64,000 nucleotides of DNA, taken from NCBI RefSeq assembly GCF_030272615.1, contig NC_081405.1, positions 19,488,547 through 19,552,546 on the forward strand, given 5' to 3'. Within the stretch, counting starts at the first letter, position 1. Each line of letters opens with the position of its first letter. The DNA comes from Cryptomeria japonica. Its lineage: Eukaryota > Streptophyta > Pinopsida > Cupressales > Cupressaceae. Below, piece by piece: positions 45,601 to 56,844 of the stretch. The translations under genes and the position numbers were made by a program. The notes under the pieces are model-generated. The model was not told the DNA's origin and did no database searches. It saw only the letters and a program-made list of their open reading frames with translations.

Positions 45601-46064
45601 AGTCTTTGAGCTTATGTATGTGAATTGAAGGTTTTGAAGAATAAGAAAGAAGGATTACTCAAGTTTTGAGTCTTTGAACTACATGTTTGAGTTTGAATCT
45701 TTTTATTTCTTCTATGCAAAGTGTTTCTAAAGGAGCTTAGTCCAATCTGATTTGAAGTCTTTGAGCTGCAAGTAGAGAAGATTAATTAAAATAGGAAACC
45801 CTCTTGAAGGAGCAGCAAGTCTTTGAGCTTGTGTCTATTCTTGAGGAAAAATTACTGTTTGACAAGAAATAGCAGCAAGTCTTTGAGCTTGCATTAGTTC
45901 TTGTCTTTGTGTTAAAAGAATAGATTATTTCAGTCTTTGAGCTGTTATCTTTTATTCGTTGTAAAATTTAGTATAGCAAAGGGTAGATAGGACTTCCAAT
46001 AGTCAAGTCTTTGAACTTGATATTGCTGTCCCGTCCCGAAGGAAGTGACGGAAGTCTTTGCGCT
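45601..46064 (+). repeat. Eight dispersed AGTCTTTGAGCT motifs
   Basis: Copies start at 45601, 45669, 45756, 45818, 45878, 45932, 46006 and 46053, with spacing of 47-87 bases. Two carry AACT and one carries GCGCT in place of GAGCT. All lie downstream of the TATA box, so they would be in the RNA. Confidence 0.85.
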
Positions 46065-46589
46065 TTCAGGAAACTTCATTTCCTTTCTCTCATTTCACTT
46101 GAAAGTAGTTACTGTTGTTCGTTTTCAATCGCTATCCTTTTCTGTGAAGAGAAAAGGATATTGTCTTTCTTGAAGAAAGAAGGAAGACTGCTGTCCCATC
46201 CTGTTTTTATTTCAGTTTTAGTTAGATAGGGGGAGCCTTCCCTTAATTAGGAGAGTTTTTACTCATGTGTTGTGGTTGAAACCACAATTTTGTATATTTC
46301 CCCCAAATGTACAAAATTTTCAACCAACACTCGGGATGCTGATCCTCACCCTCTCTTGGGAATCATCTTATTGTCTAGATTTAGACTACCCCTCTTTGGA
46401 AACATCTCAATTCCCAACTTCTTAAACAATGACAATAGTCACGAGAATTATATATAAACATATTATTCTTACTGTTTATTACCTTATGAGCTCTTTCCGA
46501 TTTACAATATAATGTTGCTATTTATCTGATATTCACTTTAAGAGTTCTTCTGATGTATATTCTAATATATATTTGTATGATTAATATAT

Positions 46590-46689
46590 ATATATTAATT
46601 TATTTATAGATATTATTATTATATATAACTGCAGAGCGGTTTCCAAAAGATATTAAATTAATTATAATTATTATATTATTATCTTTGTT

Positions 46690-46768
<79 letters not shown>

Positions 46769-46865
46769 TTTATAGATATTATTATTATATATAACTGCAG
46801 AACAGTTTTCAAAAGATATTATATTAATTATAATTATTATATTATTATCTTTGTTTATATTATGA
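46590..46865. repeat. About 100-bp direct duplication flanking a (TA)n run
   Basis: TTTATAGATATTATTATTAT ... GCAG(A) (G/A)CGGTT- or CAGTT-containing DNA at 46601-46695 is repeated at 46769-46863, with a TA microsatellite of about 70 bases between (46697-46765). All the ORFs of Tyr-Ile repeats here are artefacts. Confidence 0.85.
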
Positions 46866-47581
46866 TATTCTGCCTAAGAACATTACCGGCTTCATATATT
46901 AAGCATACATATTAATTGTATCCCTATGCATACCACCCAAAACAAGGATGTGACTGCCCGTAACTTAATAATAATTCTGAAAGAATTCTTTCCATGTTCT
47001 TTTCTTATTTTTCCCTTTTCCTATCTCTGCCGGAGTGGTTTTGATCCCACAGTAGGGAGTACAACCTTCCTCTCTTTTTATATCTTTTTTTTTTCTTCTT
47101 ATCGTTTTATCCTGCTGTGTCCCCCTTTTACTCTACTCCCCTCCCTTTTGTATACCTTATTCGATGCCAAAAGGGAGAGTCACCTACCATGTGAAAGGAG
47201 GTGACCGTGGGGTCCTCAAAGGATCGGGCCCCACTAAACATTTCATATCTAATAAATATTAATTAATGGATAATATTACTCATTAATAAATATAATTAAT
47301 ATTAATTATTTAATAATATTTGTTAATAAATATAATTAATATTAATTAATTGATAATAATACTTATTAATAAATATAATTAAATAATTAGTTTTTTATTG
47401 TTAAATTTATTTCATATTCAAATTAATATTAAGTTATTTATTAATTAATAATTTAATAATAAGTTAACTGCTATTCTTATATTACAGGATGACATGGCTG
47501 GTTCACTCATATCAATGAACTCATAATTAAATAATTAACATATAAGTTATTATTTGATAATATGGGGGATATCACAGAATA

Positions 47582-48224
47582 TCAAAATTCTTTTGAGGCA
47601 CCTTTATCAAGTGATGGGGCACATTGAGGTTGAGATGCAACTGAAGGAGCAGTTCTACCACTTAGCATTTATTTGTGAATATTAAGCTCACAAATATTTC
47701 ACCTAAGGTGTTTGAGGCAAAAGCACCTCAAGGGTCTTGCCGTCTTGCATCTCAAAAGAACAGTTTTTTGAAGTTTTGGTTGGAGGCTGATTTCACAGTT
47801 CTAGCAGTTCATTCCATCAAGCCTGGTTAAGATCCCATAGAAACACAAAGCCTTTCAGATGAGTCTGTGTTGCCACAAAGTACAGAGGCTGAAGCATAGT
47901 CTAAAGCCATGTGGTAGTGCAAAGATCAAATTGTTCACCTAAGTTGGATGACATCATAATGAATTCTGTAGCTTATAATCTACATTTTGGAATGGTACAA
48001 TATTTCAAAATTTTGAATCATTTTTTGTAAAGCTTCCTATCTCTTTTCCACAGTGTGCAAAAGTATTGGTCAATTTAAAAGTGTCAACACACGAGCTGCA
48101 TTAAATGTTTGACCCATTGGGGCTGACATCAATGGGAATTTGTCTTATGGTGTTTGACCAATTAGAAGACCTAATTTGCCTTGGGATTAAGAAAAGACAA
48201 CCATGAATTGTAATTTTCTATGCT
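47582..48224. repeat. Repeat-derived DNA related to 41341-41560
   Basis: It shares spaced blocks with the segment before LTR A. No ORF or LTR end is visible. Confidence 0.35.
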
Positions 48225-49115
48225 CCTCCAAGTTTCAGGGACGGGGATGACAAGGTATGATGGGACGTATTTCTGGTATGAGGGGTACTTTTGAGCCATT
48301 TTTTAGGGGATGGTAGGGGGCTGCTATTAAAATATAGGGAAAATTTTATAAATATAGAGAAAATTCAAATATTCATATCATAACATTGATAAAGCATTCG
48401 TAATAGATATTATAGAAGCTTAATATATAACAACAGACTCGAGTTGAGATTTCACATCAGAATTGACAAACAAATTAACAAAATTTAAGTGCTTTCATTG
48501 TCAATGTGCATATATATTATATCAGAATGGACCCCTCCTAAAAAATAGGAAAATTTTCAAAAATATAGAGAAGTTTCAAATATTCATATCATAACATTGA
48601 TAAAGCATTCATCATAGATATTATATAAGCTTAATATATAACAATACTTGAATTGAGATTCCACATGAGAATTGGCAAACATATTAACAAAATTTAAATG
48701 CTTTCACTGTCAATGTGCATATATATTATATAAGAATGGACAGTTCTTATAAAATAGGGAAGTTTTTAAAAACATAGAGAAGTTTCAAATATTAATATTA
48801 TAACATTGATAAAGCATTCATCATAGATATTATAGAAGCTTAATATATAACATTACACTTGAATTGAAATTTCACATGACAATTGACAAACAAATTAACA
48901 GAATTTAAATGCTTCCATTGTTGATGTGCATATATATCATATAAGAATGAACAACTCTAAAAAACTAGGGAGATTTTTTAAAATATAGATAAGTTTCAAA
49001 TATTCATATCATAACATTGATAAAGCATTCATCATTGATATCATAGAAGATTAATATATAACATTACACTTAGATTATTATTTCACATGAGAATTGACAA
49101 ACAAATTCACTTACG
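48225..49115. repeat. Element with a 210-bp tandem array, about 3.7 copies
   Basis: A left end resembling that at 37842 (AAGTTTCAGGGACGGGGATG) is followed by units each containing AAAATAGGGAAATTTT-like and ATTCATATCATAACATTG text. The latter starts at 48371, 48582, 48791 (variant) and 49002, giving periods of 211, 209 and 211. One diverged unit of the same kind appears once inside 37870-38140, so the array probably grew from an element's internal segment. Confidence 0.8.
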
Positions 49116-50039
49116 AAACCAATGAGCATGGATAAGTTCTCTTGGTGCAAGGAGGTCGTGGGCCTTGCATCTATACTTGATTCAATTTTTGTTTCCTATT
49201 TATGTCATTGTAATGTATGATATCAAGTGGAGTGATGCTATGATAAGGTGATATTAACCTAGTAATCCTATATGATAGTGTCAGACCTCCAACACCTTGG
49301 GAATGGGTACTTGGTTGCCCATGTAGATGGTTACGAGATTCTATTATTTTAATATTCTCCTTGTAACTTGGAATATTAGATTTAGTGACATTCATAAGGG
49401 GGATTACTTATAATGGTGGGAGTTACAAAATGTTTTGACATCTACACCACTTTCCCAATCCAAGATTGTTGTAAAATTCCCTTATCATCATTTGCCGCAC
49501 AATCATGTTTGCTATCACTCTCTAGTAGCTGAGAGGTGGTGATAATGCTTCATAGTTTGGTGACTGCTTATAGATTAAGATTATTTAAAGCATGTGCTTC
49601 AAGTCCTAACTCTTGTAAGAACTTTCCAAGTTAATGATAATGCAATTTTACTTTGGCCCAGAAAGAACACTTACCCAATCAATAAAATGTCAATGTACTT
49701 AAACAAAAAAGGTATAGAAGGAGTATTTACTGTTGTGAAACCGGTGGTTGTCCCATGTAGTCAAAATATTTGTTGTAATCTGCCTGTAAAGTCAATAAAA
49801 GTGTTTTAAATCAGCACCAACATCATATAAGATTAACATTTAGCAGAATAAAAAATAGATGCTGTTGAAAAAACTCTCAAATACAAATAAAAACTAGCCA
49901 TTTAGTAAAGATAGAAAACAACACCATGGACATGCACCATTCCTAGCTTTTCATCTAGGGAAGTATCACTTAATGCAATGAGTGCCAAGTGGATTGGTGA
50001 TTGGTGAGCTTATGAGAGATAGGTTACTACATATCAGCT
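49116..50039. other. No supported feature
   Basis: The ORFs 49171-49395 (minus) and 49594-49809 (plus) carry no recognisable motif and no repeat structure stands out. Confidence 0.4.
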
Positions 50040-50880
50040 AAGTTGCCGATTCAGGTATGGGTATGACGGTTCGACAATTTTTTTTTCCCCTGAATAAGGG
50101 TATGGGTACAGCTATATATATATATATATATGTATGTATCTTTTAAATTAAAAGTAATAAATATGTTTTAAAATTTATTATAAAATATTATTAATATATA
50201 TTAAATTTTAACATATAGAATAAAAAACAAAAGTAAATATCAAATGAGTGATTTAAAAACATTAAGTTTAAATAAATTAAATTTTATTTGAACAAAGAAA
50301 AATAAAAACTACCTCGGGGTGGGTGGGAGGACAAAAGGGGGTAGCGGCCCTATCCCTATCTCTCTATGTGGAGCCACCCACCCACCCTTACAGTGGGATA
50401 AACTTTAGCCCCCCTAGGGTGGGTGGGAGGTCACCCTTATTGCCACCAACCCACCCCACTCTAAAATAGTTCTAGAATCGCCCCTCCTACCCAACCCCAC
50501 AGAGGTTTAGAATTCGGGATGCAAGAGGAATTCACTCATTACTGGATAAGGGTTGTCATCTTGAGGAACGGATTAGCGACAACCATGGGGAGGAATAGAA
50601 AAAAAAATTAGAAAGTGGAAGCTAAAATTAAAATAAAAACAAAACATTGGAAAGCTTCGTTACAATGGAAGCAAGAGAGTCGATGGAGGAAGACGGAGAG
50701 AGGAAGTTAGATGGGGAAAGAAGACGGAGGAAGCAAAATGCAGCACTCTGTTTTGGCCACATTGAATAACAACACTCTATTTTGGCCACGAATTTGGGAC
50801 GAATCCAGAGCTGGACAGGTACCAGACTCAGATCGAACTTGGCCTCGGTTCTAGCCCTTAGCTACTGAATCTAGTATCTT
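50040..50880. other. Possible degenerate inverted-repeat element
   Basis: The left text GCTAAGTTGCCGATTCAGG recurs at 52262 as GCTAAGTTACCGATTCGGG, suggesting a repeat-family terminus. The right side has GCCCTTAGCTACTGAATC. The interior has a TA run, a GGGTGGGTGGGAGG-type cluster (50320-50500) and purine-rich DNA. No coding content. Confidence 0.3.
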
Positions 50881-51974
50881 AGCATATCACTATTCATTAG
50901 AGATGGGTGTGAATGAGTAAATGATTTGATACTCCATTGAGCAAATCATCAAAAAGATATTTAGTAATGTTGGTCTATAGAATCTCCACACACCAAAAAA
51001 ATTGAAATATGTAGGTAGCTTTAAAATGACAAATTCATAAGGTTGAACACTTACATTTTAAAAGTGAGGTGTCAAACTAAGGGGGATTATTGAGGAAATT
51101 CCATGGTTAAGCACTATGTCAAATCTTCACTGATTTTAATCTATAAAGTTCAAAATTTTGCAAACTTCAAGAAAGGCTTTGAAAATTGTCCTACTTCATC
51201 CTAAAATTTGTATGGAAAAGGCTCAGGGATTTTTAAATAAAATATATTTTAAAATAATATTTGCAATTGATTTTCTGATTTTTTCCTATAAAGGAAACAC
51301 TCATGACATGTAAAAATACATCATGAGCTTCATTATTATTTCACACATTTGTTAATGCTGCTAGGCTTTATCTAATGAGTTACATTTGGTACAAGCATTT
51401 TTGACATTAAAAAACGAAGTGTTGGCTTCTCTATGCAAGTGTGGTAGTGGTGATGGTGGCAGCTCTCTACAAACATAGAGCAAGCATGGAAACTCACTGG
51501 TAAAGGTTGGCACCAATGTGGAGTTTGGACTCGTTAGCATTCTAGGTTCACTAATTGAGGGAAGAGAGGGCACAATTGTAGGCGATAGGTACATTGCAAT
51601 CCATGCTTTCCTTGTTTCTTTTACTTGCCTAGTTTGTCTTTGTTTGCATTTTAGGTTTTGTTTTAATTTTTTTAATAAAATTTAATACAATAAATTTTTA
51701 AATATGATTATTATTATTATTTTGTTTTGTTTTCAATAAATTGAAATATTCAATTTAGATTTTTAATTATTGATATATTTAATGTGTAAGATTTGACATA
51801 TTTATAAAATTGGAGTATTTAAATTAATCTTTTAAAATTATTTATATTATAACATTTTAAAATTTATTATAATGTATTAAAAAAAATTATTTAACATAAT
51901 ATTAATTTTACTTTTAATAATTTTGTTTAATACATTTACAAGATTTAGATTAAATCCAAGATACAGAAAGGTTA
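50881..51974. other. No supported gene; A/T-rich stretch
   Basis: The ORF at 51361-51594 (minus) has no known motif. From about 51650 to 51950 the DNA is extremely A/T-rich with ATTATTATTATT. Confidence 0.4.
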
Positions 51975-52190
51975 TATTCCGTCTACGATAAGGAGATGCT
52001 TTCCATCATGCATGCAATGGCAAAGTTCAAATAGTATTTGGTAGGTGGACAATTTGTTTTCAAAACAGATTATAATAGCTTGAAATACTTCCTAGAGAAA
52101 AAGGATTTAAATGTGAAACCACATAAGTGGGTTAGTAAAGTCTAGGCATATGACTTTGACATAGAATATGTAAAGGAAAGAAGAATATTG
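51975..52190 (+). pseudogene. Ty3/gypsy RNase H fragment
   Basis: The frame reads YSVYDKEMLSIMHAMAKFK, a stop, then YLVGGQFVFKTDYNSLKYF, KKDLNVKPHKWVSKV, a stop, and AYDFDIEYVKERR. This is the conserved C-terminal RNase H and connection of a chromovirus-like gypsy polymerase. Both stops (TAG) sit where Gln is usual. No flanking LTR or other pol part is visible, so it is an isolated scrap. Confidence 0.8.
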
Positions 52191-52513
52191 TGGGTTAGTA
52201 AAGTCCAAGCATATACATATTATCCATGACCAACTGCAATTCAATTAGGCTCAACCTAGCTAATAGCTAAGTTACCGATTCGGGTACACATAAGATTGTC
52301 CTTTGGCCAAAGAGGTTTCTCCTCTAACATTGCCAACAAAAGGGTTTCATTCTCTAATCATCTATAAATAAAGGTTTTTGTCTTAGAATTTGGACATTTG
52401 AACACAAGTGCTCAAAACGAGGTTTGTAGTTAGGGATTTTTTGTATTTTTCATAGTAATCCCTTTAAAATACTCTAAACACTAAATATCTCAATAAAAAA
52501 ATGTTGAGATTTG
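52191..52513. other. Spacer, no supported feature
   Basis: A copy of the CTAAGTTACCGATTCGGG motif lies at about 52266. Nothing else is recognisable. Confidence 0.35.
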
Positions 52514-52518
52514 CATTA

Positions 52519-52864
52519 AGAAAATATGGGAAAGACAGAGAAACCAAATAGAAAATTTTACACAGTAATAATGTGATATTTTCTTCACCATTTTCAATCA
52601 ATACATCTTACATAAATATAGGAGAGTCTACTCCTATATTCAAGGAGAGATTATCTCCACAAATCATTATTTAGTTGTGATTGTTACTCACATAATAATA
52701 CACAACTCAAATATTATGAGTTGTTAAAACAACTCCAAACCTTAATATATATTATTGTTAATATAACAATAATATTACTAAATACTAGCATTTACATAAT
52801 AATAATTACTCACATAATTATTATTTACCCATATAAATGGAGCACTAACTCAAATTTCCTAACA
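52519..52864 (-). repeat. 3' LTR of the antisense copia-type element
   Basis: In plus orientation it starts AGAAAATATGGGAAAGAC and ends AAATTTCCTAACA. It aligns along its whole length with 56496-56839, with only a few per cent differences by eye. Confidence 0.88.
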
Positions 52865-52876
52865 TTCCCCCCTTAG
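52865..52876 (-). promoter_or_regulatory. Polypurine tract
   Basis: The minus strand reads CTAAGGGGGGAA immediately before TGTTAGG, the LTR start. Confidence 0.85.
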
Positions 52877-53150
52877 TGTGAACATAGTAAAAATTTCACA
52901 CCTTCCACTGCAGTATGCTCACCCTTGTGGCATGTCCATTCTCGTGGCTCATGATCTTGATTCAAAATGAAAGGCTCTCTCCTCCCATGGTTTTAAATAG
53001 GCTTACCACAAACCTTGACGTAAACAGGAACATCCACCATTTGCCCACCTCATGTAGTTTTCTGGATCCTCCCACAAACTCTTTCAAGATCCATGATGAC
53101 TTACACTGGTCCTTATATTTCTCCAACATCAGGGGAAAATATAGGAAATG

Positions 53151-54614
53151 TGTGATAACCCCTAAGGTATCACATAATGTAAAAGTACATTATTTATAGA
53201 TTAATTACATAAGTTCCAAATGAATAAATGATTAAATTAATAAAATATATTTAATATATAATAAATGTCAATCAAATATTTAATACATTTAAATATGACA
53301 AAAGTGAATTATTTAATATTTAATAATTCACAGCCTAGGCTGTGATCACCGCCGCACCCCTCCATGCGGAAGGGCACCGTGAAGGGGTACAACCCCTCAC
53401 GGGATACAAATAATATGGGGAAGGGAGAAGGCAAGGAGGGGAGGACCAGCGGTGGAAAAGAAAGGAGAGCGGGAAGTATAACATAGAGACAAACCACAAG
53501 CAGAACCTTTGCTGCGAACAGTCAGGTAAGGATATAGTATTGTTTATTTACCAATGAATATATAGTAGTTAATACGTTGCTGCTCATTACTATATATATA
53601 TACCAATGGATATAGGTAAATAATACGTTAGGCTATTTACTTTATTTATTAATGAATTTATTTATTAATGAATATCATTATTTAATATGTTAAGGTTCAT
53701 TACTATATATATATCGATGAACATAGATAGTTAATATGTACATACTAATGAATACAAGTAATTAATATCTTCATTTACACATTGAGGAATGAATTTATTA
53801 ATACAGATGTGATGAATGGAATTAATGAAAATCTAATACATATGTGAATAATGGTAAAGCATATTTTGATATATATATATAGTTTAACAAATAAAATGAA
53901 TAGTCAAGAATATATGTTAAAGTAAAAATGTGGATTATGAAATGGGAAAATAGTACTAAATTGTCAAATGCAATATAAATATGATTGAATGATGGAGGCC
54001 ATAGGGGGAAACTCCCTTAGCCTAATGGAGGGATTATGATAATCCCTGAAAGGTAGTATATATATACTGATGGTCTATATGCATATATGAATGGCTTGGT
54101 TGACAAGTTCATCCAAGAAGAGACGGATCTGGCCGGTCCCCTCTAATGGACTTGGGTGATGAGGTACATCACCCAAGGCAAGGAATTGACTTATGGTCTA
54201 CCTTGGATGGCTTGGGTGTAAGAGATTACACTCAAGACAGGGATCAAATTAACCTTTGGTTTCCTGGATGGCTTGGGTGTAAGAAATTACACCCAAGACA
54301 GGAATCAAATTAAAACCTTGATTCCTGGATGGCTTGGATGTAAGAAATTACATCCAAGACAGGAATCGAATTCACCTTCTTTTTCCTGGATGGCTTGGAA
54401 CCAAGAGAGGGTTCCAAGAAGGCAAGCCTCACAGCCACCTAAGGACATACTTTGTATGGCATCGTATCCTTTTTATAGATAAGAACAGTGATTAGTGCTA
54501 ATTGGGTAATCTTAAATTAATTTGCAAGTTGATTTAGTAACAAATTGATGTATATGTTGTATTCTAACAATTTGTTTTGCAGGACAGTGGTCCTTAACTA
54601 GTAGGGACATTACA
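53151..54614 (+). mobile_element. Solo LTR B, TSD AAATG, hairpin-rich
   Basis: It begins TGTGATAACCCCTAAGG and ends AGTAGGGACATTACA; AAATG occurs at 53146-53150 and 54615-54619. It is a solo LTR nested in the antisense copia-type element, so it is younger than that element. Inside are the 16-base palindrome CACAGCCTAGGCTGTG (53329-53344), a CCGTGAAGGGGT/ACCCCTCACGG hairpin (53377-53402), GGGATTATGATAATCCC (54030-54046), and the six-hairpin array at 54095-54418. ORFs across it are incidental. Confidence 0.9.
54095..54418 (+). repeat. Six tandem hairpins, about 61-bp period, covarying stems
   Basis: Stem-loops lie at 54095-54117, 54151-54177, 54211-54236, 54272-54297, 54333-54358 and 54394-54418; starts are 56, 60, 61, 61 and 61 bases apart. 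Each has CTTGG on the left arm and CCAAG (or TCAAG) on the right. Inner stems differ but still pair: GTGATG/CATCAC, GTGTAA/TTACAC, ATGTAA/TTACAT, AACC/GGTT. Loops of GAGA or GAAA occur in the third to fifth units. The first has one mismatch and the third one G-T pair. Confidence 0.85.
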
Positions 54615-54619
54615 AAATG

Positions 54620-56479
54620 CAACTCACACAAAACAAAACCGGGAATAATTTCACATTACATCTATGAGAACCAAATGTTCTCAATTGCAGTCACTGTTGT
54701 CGACTGTTGCCACCTAATCTCGAACAACATAGGAAACCGCAACTCCCATTGGAAGTTGCCCTTGACTTTAGCCGATTTAGCTCGAAATGGAAATGGAACA
54801 TTGATGTTATGTTCCCCCCACAACGTGAAATTTCCACTTATTTACACCACACAAGAGCACTAAAAAGAAGACAAATCGCATAAAATTGCATACCAATGTC
54901 TGGATCTTGCTATGGATTTGGATTTGGATCTTGCTGCACATGATCATAATTGCCAGTGAACGTATTCACTAGTCGATCATCTTCTAACGAAGTATGGTAG
55001 TTAGAGGATCTCTATAGTTAGAGGATCACTGACATTAGCTGCTTTCCTATACAATTGCCCTTCTAGCATCCAACACACTACACACAGTAGAAAACCAAAA
55101 AAATGAAGCACACTACACCATTTGCATCTGGAAGCAAATACACAACTAAAAAACAATGTCACCAAACCTAATGCGCGGCCCCATCGTTGGTGATTGACGA
55201 GAGGTCGCTAATTGACCTCCATCCTCCTGTGCCTTCATCCTCCAGTGAATTTACTACTTAGCAAATTTGGCTTTGAAGCTCATTTCATAGTTGTGAGGAA
55301 AAAATACATTCTCCCCTTTGATGTGAACTTCTTACAAGGAGTGTCGGGTACCACCGATCATGCACTCCAATTACAATTTTCATTTTTTATATATATATTT
55401 TTTTTAACATTTTGACACAAGAATTAATGGACCCAATTCTAAAATAATACAACTTCACTTTGACTTGCTTTGATAGCATACATTATTTATTTTAAATTTT
55501 AGACTATGACACAAAATATCTCTATAAAAAACTAAACTAAATAAAATAAAATCACTAATTTAAATGAGTGTACTTAACCCTAAGGACTCTTCCCCATTTG
55601 GCATGTCATGACACCGCCTTAGTGTTTGTTGGAAGGAAAGACCTCCTTTCTTTTCAAAGATCGGCCAATTCGATGTTTGCTGATTAACAAAATCTGAAAT
55701 CCTTTTTCTCATCAATGCAAGATACAAACCATAATATTTTTAAATTTAAAAGGGACTCTATGTTCTCGCTTAGGAAAAATAGACTTTTCTACTTAATGCA
55801 TAAAAATATCAAACCAAATTGTTGGAGGGTTGAATCTATTCACAATGAATGCTTCAAGATCCTTCAATACTGAATATCTGTCATGAAATGCATGACTTAA
55901 TCTCCTTAAAATTTGGTTGTCCATGACACCTTGCATCAAAGAACCAAACATCAAAATTGTGAAAACAATTTACCCACTCTAGGTTACTGCTTGTATTGGC
56001 GATGAGAAGGAAGTGCTTTGCTGGCGTTTCAATGTGCAACACCAAACATAGGTGAATGAATCGCTGCTCACCACCCAAGCAACATATGGCTGAATAACTG
56101 AAGTGCAATTGGCGCTTTGAAGAAGAGAATGGAATTGACAAAGGCCAATGTTGGTATTGATGGCTTGGTTCTTATTGATTTTTGTGTTCCAAATGTGCAG
56201 CGATGAAGAGTGGCTGCTAAAACCCTTGCAGAGATCACTTTATAGACGTGTGAGGAAGCTCATCTTGACATAACCATTCTGGTAGAGCATTGAAGGCAGA
56301 AATGGAGACTTCAAGATTTTTGTTCTTTTCAACTAACAATTTCTTTTAAAAAAAAAATCACGATGATAAGACCTCACTGCTATGACAAAAACCCACATTA
56401 CTAATCAACTGCTCGAAATACTTGCATGCTAACAACAGTGAAGCCTAAATTTTTCAACACAAATCCACAGATCAAAAAA
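54620..56479 (-). other. Internal region of the antisense copia-type element, no recognised ORF
   Basis: The longest minus-strand ORF (56141-55881, 86 residues) has several Cys and His residues (YSAICCLGGEQRFIHLCLVL) but no knuckle pattern. No gag or pol motif is visible. Plus-strand ORFs at 54675-54863 and 55212-55415 are unsupported. Confidence 0.45.
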
Positions 56480-56491
56480 GCTCTGATACCA
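56480..56491 (-). promoter_or_regulatory. tRNA-iMet primer-binding site, exact
   Basis: The minus strand reads TGGTATCAGAGC, a perfect match to the plant copia primer site, four bases after the LTR end. Confidence 0.9.
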
Positions 56492-56495
56492 TATA

Positions 56496-56839
56496 AGAAA
56501 ATATGGGAAAGACAGAAACCAAATAGAAAATTTTACACAGTAATAATATGATATTTTCTTCACCATTTTCAATCACTACATCTTACATATATATAGGAGA
56601 GTCTACTCCTATATTCAAGAAGAGATTATCTCCATAAATCCTTATTTAGTTGTGATTGTTACTCACGTAACAATACACAACTCAAATTATATGAGTTGTT
56701 AAAACCACTCCAAACCTTAATATATATTATTGCTAATATAACAATAATATTACTAAATACTAACATTTACATTATAATAATTACTCACATAATTATTATT
56801 TACCCATATACATGGAGCACTAACTCAAATTTCCTAACA
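56496..56839 (-). repeat. 5' LTR of the antisense copia-type element
   Basis: The minus strand starts TGTTAGGAAATTTGAG. It contains CCTATATATATGTAAG, a likely TATA box, at about 56582-56598. Confidence 0.88.
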
Positions 56840-56844
56840 CATTA

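Larger units (their letters stand above)
42862..46329 (+). mobile_element. 3.47-kb solo LTR nested in LTR A, TSD CTCGG
   Basis: It begins TGTTGTCCTCATTTTTG and ends CAACCAACA; CTCGG occurs at 42857-42861 and 46330-46334. No primer site, gag or pol is present, so this is a single very long LTR. It contains a 31-base stem-loop at its start (42866-42896), tandem repeats (43291-43760), a TATA box at 45534 and eight AGTCTTTGAGCT copies downstream of it. The ORFs inside (for example 42975-43211, 44421-44741) show no known domain. Confidence 0.85.
42515..47576 (+). mobile_element. Solo LTR A, TSD GAATA, carrying a nested LTR
   Basis: It begins TGTAATGTCCCCTACTAGG and ends GGGGGATATCACA; the 5-base repeat GAATA occurs at 42510-42514 and 47577-47581. 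Without the nested insertion (42862-46329 plus one duplicated base set) it is about 1.6 kb, similar to LTR B (53151-54614), which has related ends. A short hairpin, GTCACCT/AGGTGAC, lies near 47180. No internal element sequence is present, so it is a solo LTR. Confidence 0.85.
52519..56839 (-). mobile_element. Antisense copia-type LTR element, TSD CATTA, non-autonomous
   Basis: LTRs of about 345 bases (52519-52864 and 56496-56839) are flanked by CATTA at 52514-52518 and 56840-56844. On the minus strand the 5' LTR starts TGTTAGGAAATTTGAG and is followed by an exact TGGTATCAGAGC primer site. Before the 3' LTR is AAGGGGGGAA, a polypurine tract. After removing the nested LTR B, the internal region is only about 2.2 kb and shows no reverse transcriptase, integrase or RNase H. 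Confidence 0.88.

Noticed and set aside
46600-46915. Tyr-Ile repeat ORFs on both strands
   Set aside because: Products of a (TA)n microsatellite.
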